Source of the DNA: Flaccisagitta enflata
Lineage: Eukaryota; Chaetognatha; Sagittoidea; Aphragmophora
Direction: 5' to 3'
Assembly (NCBI GenBank): GCA_965153355.1
Contig: OZ231127.1
Coordinates: forward strand, 63,116,001 to 63,180,000
DNA: 64,000 bases
Within the stretch, counting starts at the first letter, position 1. Each line of letters begins with the position of its first letter. Below the pieces are notes generated by a model. That model saw only the letters and a program-made list of their open reading frames with translations. It searched no databases and had not been told where the DNA came from. This document shows positions 57,907 through 64,000 of the stretch, in pieces. The position numbers and the translations under genes were made by a program.

Positions 57907-58034
57907 TCAATCGTCTTTTTGAGTTCTCAATCCCAGAGGTTTGTTTTTTTCCTCTCCGTCGCTGTCATCTAAGTTAATGATTTTGTGTTTGTTGTCCCTT
58001 CTGATTATGACTTTTTGGCATCCAGTTCTCTTTG
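57907..58034 (-). CDS. gene F terminal exon
   Basis: On the minus strand, TCTCTTTACTCGCCTCAG precedes two bases and 41 codons: KRTGCQKVIIRRDNKHKIIN, LDDSDGEEKNKPLGLRTQKD, D, then TGA. Basic first half and acidic LDDSDGEE tail, hydrophilic, of nuclear-protein character (inference). AATAAA lies 263 bp on, past the (CAA)n tract. No family is recognised. Confidence 0.45.
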
Positions 58035-58125
58035 CTGAGGCGAGTAAAGAGAATCGCGCAAAACCCAATATCTTTCTTTGTCTCTCTGTCTGTCTGTTTC
58101 TCTGTCTCTCTGTCTCTCTGTCTGT

Positions 58126-58132
<7 letters not shown>

Positions 58133-58203
<71 letters not shown>
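58133..58203 (+). repeat. (CT)n microsatellite
   Basis: Pure CT preceded by CTGTCTCT units. Confidence 0.98.
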
Positions 58204-58207
<4 letters not shown>

Positions 58208-59140
58208 CAAAAGGTAAGGCGAGGCACCTTAATCTGGACGTTAATCCTTACCTTCAACATTTGTTCAACCTAGTCTTCTTATTTTCTCCGAAAGTCATCG
58301 TTCAAATGTCACCAATGAATTCTGTCTTTTCTTTTACGCCTTACCTTCGACGTTTGCTCTTCCCTTTCTTCACTCAACAGTGTTCATCTCTTACTCATCT
58401 CTCCATTCACCTTTCGTTTCGACTCGCCGGTGTTCATATCTCGCTTATTTCTTCTGACTTACCCTTGTCCCTCCTACGCTCACTTTCCCCCTTCTTGTGT
58501 TCATCAACTGGCTCACCAGTGTTCATTTCTCGCTGACCTCTTCTGCTCTTTTTGTTCTTATTTCAACTCGTCATTGGTCTCCTCTCGCTCATTTCTTTTC
58601 CTTTCTTCGTCCATCTTTCGCCTCACCATTAACAATGGTTTTTCTCATCCCACATCTCGTTCATTCCCTGACTTTTTGTTGCTACGATGGCATCCCAGTT
58701 GGCATCCCTACCAGAGATATTTTTCATCCCTTCGACTATTCGTACTCCGCTTTATCTATAACCCAGATCACGAACGATACTCATGGCGCACAAAATCCAC
58801 AAATGCGAATAGAAACATCCGTTTCTTTTTCAGTATCAAGTCTTGTCAGAGCGTCTCTCATTATTTATCTAAATGTACTCAAGACACTTAAGATTTTAAA
58901 AGGCTTAGTTCCTTTCCCCACCCCCTTGGTTCTTTTTAAATTTTTTTTTCCATTAACTGGCTTACCAACTGGGGCTTATGTCGCTGAACCTCTACTTTAT
59001 TTTTGGCAATTTCCTTACAATACCGCCGCAGGGGTCGTTCCTTAATGGCGACTTATTGTTTTAACAACGGAGGTTCCCACTTGTTCGGTTTACCCTCGTT
59101 TCATACGCCTATTTCTTTCTGTTCATCCAATAGAAATATT
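58204..59140. other. pyrimidine-rich region, no supported gene
   Basis: Two overlapping plus-strand frames of over 150 codons exist (58430-58891 and 58497-59045). They overlap, are Ser/Phe/Leu-rich and follow the pyrimidine bias, which suppresses stop codons. The part around NTAAGVVP is the least repetitive. Not called. Confidence 0.5.
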
Positions 59141-59213
59141 AAGTGACTATCTGTAGATGTCCACCTGTCTTTCTCTCTTTCTATCACTGTCTTTGTATCT
59201 ATCTCTGTCAATA

Positions 59214-59216
<3 letters not shown>

Positions 59217-59302
<86 letters not shown>
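59217..59302 (+). repeat. (CT)n microsatellite
   Basis: Pure CT ending in CACACACAGACAG. Confidence 0.98.
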
Positions 59303-59310
<8 letters not shown>

Positions 59311-60540
59311 GACAGGGGCTGTTCTATTTTCTCCTTTCAATCTTGATAAGCAATATCACGGATTAATCCCTTTCCCCTCCCCCTGCCACACCACGTTCAG
59401 CGCTGCATCCCCTTTCATATCGCATTCTTCTCCCCTGTTGAGAGCGCCGCAATAATAAGTCCTTATTAGTTTTCTTCTACGTTCTGTGCCTTGGTTAGGT
59501 ATTCTCTCTCCCCCCTTCCCGCATCCCCCCCCCCCCATTCTCCATTGATCAGTCATTTCCGGATGTGGATAAGTTAGAAATAATGGCAAAAAGAGAAAAG
59601 AATAACGAGGATGAAGTGGAGGAGCAGGAGGAACATGATGATGAGGAAGCACATTAACGCTAAGGAGGAACATTCTTTTCCTTTGTGTGATGACATTGAA
59701 AAATCCCATTATGTCATCCTTGATTTTGGTTATCTCATCGAAATCGGTCTGATTTATTCTCGAGTCTGAGAAGTCTTTTTTCACGCTGAATAAATCCGGC
59801 GCTCATTAGTCGGGAATACATGTAATTCACGGAATTGCTTTCAAAACTGAAAATAATGTTTTGTGCTAGACTGCTGCGCTCGGGTGTGTCAATATGCAAA
59901 ACATTAATCCCTTAGAGTATAACGCTAGAGTATCATGGGGTTACTCATTTGAATGCCTTCATCGTTTTTCTTTTTTCAAATTTCTGTCATCTTCCGTTTT
60001 CTCCAAAAGCCCTGCTTTGCCCCTAATTTGCATAACGTTGTAATAATGTCATTGACTTTTCATACTTTGCCTTTTATCGTGGGGTATTCCAATTACTTTT
60101 TCATGCTGCTATCCTCTTTAAAGCTTCACAGAAAAGTGTCTAGGTTAATCATATCAATTTCATGAAATAGTAAAATAGTCTTTTTTGGTTAATGAAGCTG
60201 TTTCTTGGCAAACGAGAATGCAGAAATTGCACGAGATTTCGATCGCGAAAAAAAACGGTTGCCGATTGAATTTTGGTAAAAGAAAAACGACGATCGTTTT
60301 AAAATCAACAGCCCCATCTTGCCTCAGCGTTATGGTCTCAAACTCAGTCATCACCCGTATTTGACACACCTGACTGCTGCGCGATTGTTGAATGCAGGCT
60401 GATGAATATGAACACAACACATCAAACAAATCCTTTCCTCTATAATCAGTTGTTTTTAATTCCGAAAAGTAAATGTATATTCTAAACAGACGTTGATTTT
60501 TATGCCATTTGGAAATGTGGAGTGAATTATTGATGGGATC
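59303..60540. other. spacer, no supported gene
   Basis: C-homopolymer patch at 59516-59536. A minus-strand frame at 60160-60429 (including IRVMTEFETITLRQDGAVDF) is peptide-like but lacks splice or poly(A) support. Confidence 0.45.
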
Positions 60541-60555
60541 TGCTACTCAGTTAAC

Positions 60556-60682
60556 AAGGCCAAGTAGGCCAATAAGGTGCGACGTGTGGATCGTCGAACG
60601 AATGCGTTACAGACCAACCGACAGACCGACAGACCGACAGACGGACACAGCCAGTTATAGAGGTGCTTTGTCGCACCTAAAA
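60556..60682 (-). mobile_element. GTGCGAC-type short element
   Basis: AATAAGGTGCGACGTGTGGA at the left, (CGACAGAC)n, then GCTTTGTCGCACCTAAAAA at the right. Third relative of the elements at 26071 and 26893 in the foldback; it shows that family exists outside it. Confidence 0.66.
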
Positions 60683-60984
60683 ACGCGAAAAAAAAAGTTA
60701 CATCGCCCTTGGGCAATTCTGCACAGTTGTACAAAATACCCACACACTCGTACCCATTTAAAACATGGGTGTGAACCAAATTTCAAATTTCCTATACAAC
60801 GGGGTTCAAGAGCGAGAAGGAAAAAAAAAATTAAGGATCCAATTGATGTAAGCTCGAGGAGAGAAAAAAATGAAAAGAGAATAAGAAAATAAGAAAAAAA
60901 AATCATGAATGAATAAAAGAAGCCAAAGAAAAAAAAATCAATGAGAGAGAAAAAATGAAGGGGAAATCCCCGGACGAAAATTGT

Positions 60985-61140
60985 ACAAGGCCTGATACGC
61001 GGGCTACCCAAGTCGCGTGCGGGTGGGCAGGGGCAGTATTTGAGATCACTTAAACATTGGGCAGGAGCAGTGACGACAAAGACCTCTGAAACGCCTTAGA
61101 AGTAAAACGGATGGACCTACGGACGGACCGACGGACTGAT
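60985..61140 (-). mobile_element. AGTCGCGTG-hairpin short element
   Basis: CAAGGCCTGATACGCGGGCT, CAAGTCGCGTGCGGGTGGGC, GGCAGGAGCAGTGACGACAA, then GGACCGACGGACT; the terminal hairpin is replaced by (GA)n. Confidence 0.65.

Positions 61141-61141
<1 letters not shown>

Positions 61142-61174
<33 letters not shown>
61142..61174 (+). repeat. (GA)n microsatellite
   Basis: Short GA tract at the truncated end of the preceding element. Confidence 0.95.
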
Positions 61175-61179
<5 letters not shown>

Positions 61180-61428
61180 TAGAAAATGTAAAAAAAAAAC
61201 TCTAAAAAAATCTGAAGAAAAAATGAACATGAACAAGATTTGGAAGAAGTAAAGGAATGCTGAAAATCCCAGGAAATCTGAGTCATGATTTAAACTTTTA
61301 TTTCTTTCTCTCTGTCTCTCATTCTCTTCTTTTTTTCTTTACCCTGGAAAAAAAATTGGGGTCAAGCAAACAAATATAATGAGTTCCTAAACGACTCTTT
61401 GGACTTACATCAAACATAGGAAAGGCAT

Positions 61429-61432
<4 letters not shown>

Positions 61433-61503
<71 letters not shown>
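61433..61503 (+). repeat. (GA)n then (CAGA)n
   Basis: GA dinucleotides followed by CAGA tetranucleotides. Confidence 0.96.
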
Positions 61504-61504
<1 letters not shown>

Positions 61505-61689
61505 TGGACCGACAGAATGAGGTAGAGAATGAGTAACCTGGATTTCTGATGTTTTAACTATTGCTTTCCCATGAAAAAGACCATCTTTTTGTTGCTATTC
61601 TATTTTCGTTGCTAAAATCTGTCAGTCAGTGTTTTAGTCTCATTTCATTGCTTCGTAGTTACTAGATTTTTTTGTTGACTTTCACTAAT

Positions 61690-61874
61690 ATGAGAGGCAC
61701 TATTCCGGAAAAATGCCCAAAATGCGATATGCTTGATGACGAGAATCATAGAGTAATGGCGATATTGACTTTAAAGATATCTATAGCTCGGATAGTGAAA
61801 AACTAGACCAGATCATCAATGAAATAGAGAATGTATGGGAAATAAAGTACGCAAATGGAAGAATGAAAAAGTGA
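61690..61874 (+). pseudogene. frameshifted Cys/His-motif tail, possibly retroelement-derived
   Basis: Frame 1 reads MRGTIPEKCPKCDMLDDENH then RV, a C-x2-C motif followed by His. Near 61752 the sensible reading moves to another frame: NGDIDFKDIYSSDSEKLDQI, INEIENVWEIKYANGRMKK, TGA at 61872. The combination resembles the cysteine-containing tails of some non-LTR reverse transcriptase proteins (inference from general pattern). The second zinc-ligand pair expected between the halves is missing, so a deletion plus frameshift is likely. Confidence 0.38.
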
Positions 61875-62340
61875 ATAGTCTTTTTTTGTTCCGGCATACA
61901 ATTGGGAACATAATTTATGAACTGATCATGAGTATATGAAAACCATTACAAGAACATTTTGGCTTTTCGTAAATTGCGTGATATCCATTGCAAGAAGTTA
62001 TACTGTTTTTTCGTGCTTTTTATCTCCGTCAACCAACTACAGTTAATATGTTATCTAAACATAGCAAACTTCTTAACGTTCTGTCGATCTGACTATGAAA
62101 CTACGTTTCTTATCCTACATCAATTTGATATGTTACCTAAACATAGCGAATAGTATTTTACCGTTTATTGGTATGACTCTTTAACCTTTTATACGGTGAA
62201 TACTTATTGCCGGTTTGTTACGTATTCGTACAATGAAGAATTGTACAGCTCATTTACATGAAATTTGTAAAGGTGTATTTTAATTGCAATTATGAGCGTA
62301 AATCCAATAAAAAAACAAAACAAAAAAAAACATCTAAACC

Positions 62341-62341
62341 T

Positions 62342-62425
<84 letters not shown>

Positions 62426-62575
62426 TTTCCTTTCTTTCTTTCTTTCTGTCTTTCTGTCTTTCTGTCTTTCTTTCATTCTTTCTTTCTTTCTTTCATTCTT
62501 TCTTTCTTTGTTTCTTTGTTTCTTTGTTTCTTTGTTTCTTTCTTTCTTTGTTTCTTTCTTTCTTTTTTTCTTTTC
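62341..62575 (+). repeat. (CTTT)n with CTGT and GTTT variants
   Basis: A pure CTTT tract (62341-62425), then blocks of CTTTCTGT and CTTTGTTT. Confidence 0.96.
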
Positions 62576-62693
62576 TCTTCCTTTGTAATCTTTTCTTGCT
62601 TTCTTCCTCTTTACTTTTCTTTTCTGGTTTTCCTATTTTTTTTTTTTCAGTTTCCTCTGTTTTTCTTACTCTATTCTTTTGTCCTCTCCCCCT

Positions 62694-62882
<189 letters not shown>

Positions 62883-63139
62883 CCCTACATCGACCCTCTT
62901 CCATTTCCTAACCAAGTAAGTGTCTCACTCTCTCTCAGTCTCTGTCTCTCTCTCTTTCTCTCGTCTCGGTCTAACATTGTTTCGGGTCAAGTAACTCAGG
63001 TTTCCGTGCTTTTCCGTCTTTCTCCGTCTCTGCTAACGAGCCACGTAAGATTAGAACTTCCCCGTCTATCCCCCAGAAGATGTTGTTTTAGCTAAGACCT
63101 TGGCTCGGCTCGTACCTTTGGCCATCAGAAAAACCAACA

Positions 63140-63388
63140 ATGGTACAACAACAAAACCAAAATAACCTTCAACAACAACAACGATCCAATATCGCCCGCC
63201 CGATCATCCGGATAAAAAAAACCAAAGAGCTGACCTCAGATTTGTTGGTTGATCCAAAATCCCAATGGGAAAAATGGAACTCTTATTACCTCATTTTTGT
63301 CGTTATTGAACCGTTTCGTGATTCAGGCACAACTCGCATTGCCGTGGCTGTGATCTCTGCACCAGCCCTTTCATGGGGCCATTACTGA
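63140..63388 (+). CDS. 82-codon ORF with Gln/Asn-rich start
   Basis: ATG in good context (CAACAATGG) opens a Gln/Asn-rich run, then RSNIARPIIRIKKTKELTSD, LLVDPKSQWEKWNSYYLIFV and ends TRIAVAVISAPALSWGHY before TGA. An acceptor-like CTTTGGCCATCAG lies just upstream, so it may be an exon rather than a start. ATTAAA occurs shortly after the stop. The mixed composition outside the Gln run supports coding. No family is recognised. Confidence 0.38.
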   Translation: MVQQQNQNNLQQQQRSNIARPIIRIKKTKELTSDLLVDPKSQWEKWNSYYLIFVVIEPFRDSGTTRIAVAVISAPALSWGHY

Positions 63389-63419
63389 TATGATGTTGAT
63401 AATTAAAAAACTTTAGAGT

Positions 63420-64000
63420 ACAAATTCCAAAAAAGAGAACCAGATTAAGTTCCCCAGTTATACCTCCCTCAGAATAGTTCTCTATATAAGATAGTTCTCC
63501 ATTTTACAAACTGCGGTTCACTTACTTTCCATTAGATATTATCCATAAAGAGAAAGGTTAAATGTCACGTCTAAATCCAAAATTGCGATGGTGTAAGTGA
63601 TCTGTCTTTCGTGTATGAAGATGTGAATCGGACGGTGACTTTCGGGAGATGGTAATCAGGCGGTGTCTCCTTCTTTTTTTCTCGTGGGAACTTTAATTAA
63701 ACAACCGACAGATCAGTATCTACTCTTTTAAAAGAAATAAGAGATCATCGAGAAATGAACCTGTGAGTTGGGCCACTTCATGGTCGGGATGAACGTAAGT
63801 CAAGATTGATGAGAAATTTCTTGGAACAGCGGGCCGGCCACTGATTTAGAAGTGGCAATCAGATGCGATGATCACATCGGTCGACTAATTACACGTTTTA
63901 AGCCAATCTCCAATCCCCTTGTAACGACTATCACACCCATCTGCAATCCCCTTGTAACGACTTTCACACCAGTCACAAACTTCATCTTCTTACATCTGTC
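63420..64000. other. right edge, no supported gene
   Basis: Mixed AT-rich sequence with a short direct repeat (CAATCCCCTTGTAACGACTA against CAATCCCCTTGTAACGACTT, 63909 and 63943). No exon was accepted. Confidence 0.5.

Noticed and set aside
58430-59045. Overlapping frames of 153 and 182 codons
   Set aside because: Two overlapping frames of similar quality in pyrimidine-rich DNA, with no splice sites or poly(A) signal to favour either.

Overview
The window looks like nuclear DNA of an intron-rich eukaryote, probably an invertebrate or a close relative. I could not identify the species. The evidence is GT-AG splice signals with pyrimidine tracts, AATAAA signals a few bases after stop codons, Tc1/pogo-like (TA target) and hAT-like (8-bp target) elements, a tRNA-like retrocopy, and very many simple repeats. 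There are no prokaryotic operons, no rRNA and no CRISPR array. Most long open frames are translations of (CT)n, (GA)n, (CA)n, (GTT)n or (AAAG)n and are not genes.

Genes occur as short exons scattered between repeats; none matches a family I can name. Gene A (+, about 5.9-14.1 kb) is a phase-consistent six-exon model of 246 codons with a possible signal peptide, an alternative terminal exon at 10785, and a pogo-like MITE between its stop and its poly(A) signal. Gene B (+, 19787-20207) is Ser-rich. Gene C (+, about 50.9-53.3 kb) and gene D (+, 54.4-56.1 kb) lie on the right, followed by minus-strand terminal exons of genes E (57.1-57.5 kb) and F (57.9-58.0 kb). Isolated terminal exons with poly(A) signals lie at 2.5 kb (-), 3.2 kb (+), 15.7 kb (+) and 33.1 kb (+). 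All were read by eye, so boundaries are provisional.

The centre (23461-29124) is a 5.66-kb inverted-repeat element with matching ends and a TA dinucleotide on each side. Each arm carries eight units of about 145 bp built on a GAGCAAGCAT core. Back to back in the middle are two copies of the last three exons of a gene, both pointing outward and both damaged. The left arm alone carries a later 323-bp insertion.

Two further repeat systems recur. One is a short element of about 180-250 bp starting with a perfect hairpin (AGTCGCGT-loop-ACGCGACT), with more than twenty copies, densest at 38-41 kb. The other is a composite element in four copies (30.6, 37.0, 44.5 and 47.1 kb), in which inverted caps containing GGGCAGCGGCCCCGAAGGGG enclose a roughly 20-bp minisatellite.

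Other mobile DNA includes an 872-bp hAT-like element with a clear target duplication and an unoccupied copy of the target beside it (8229-9100), two apparently identical 608-bp TA-flanked elements 25 kb apart, a foldback at 49.8-50.6 kb and a TIR element at 46 kb. (CT)n is mostly on the plus strand from 5.6 to 25 kb and (GA)n from 27 to 51 kb. Some CT tracts end directly in CAG and may serve as splice-acceptor pyrimidine tracts.
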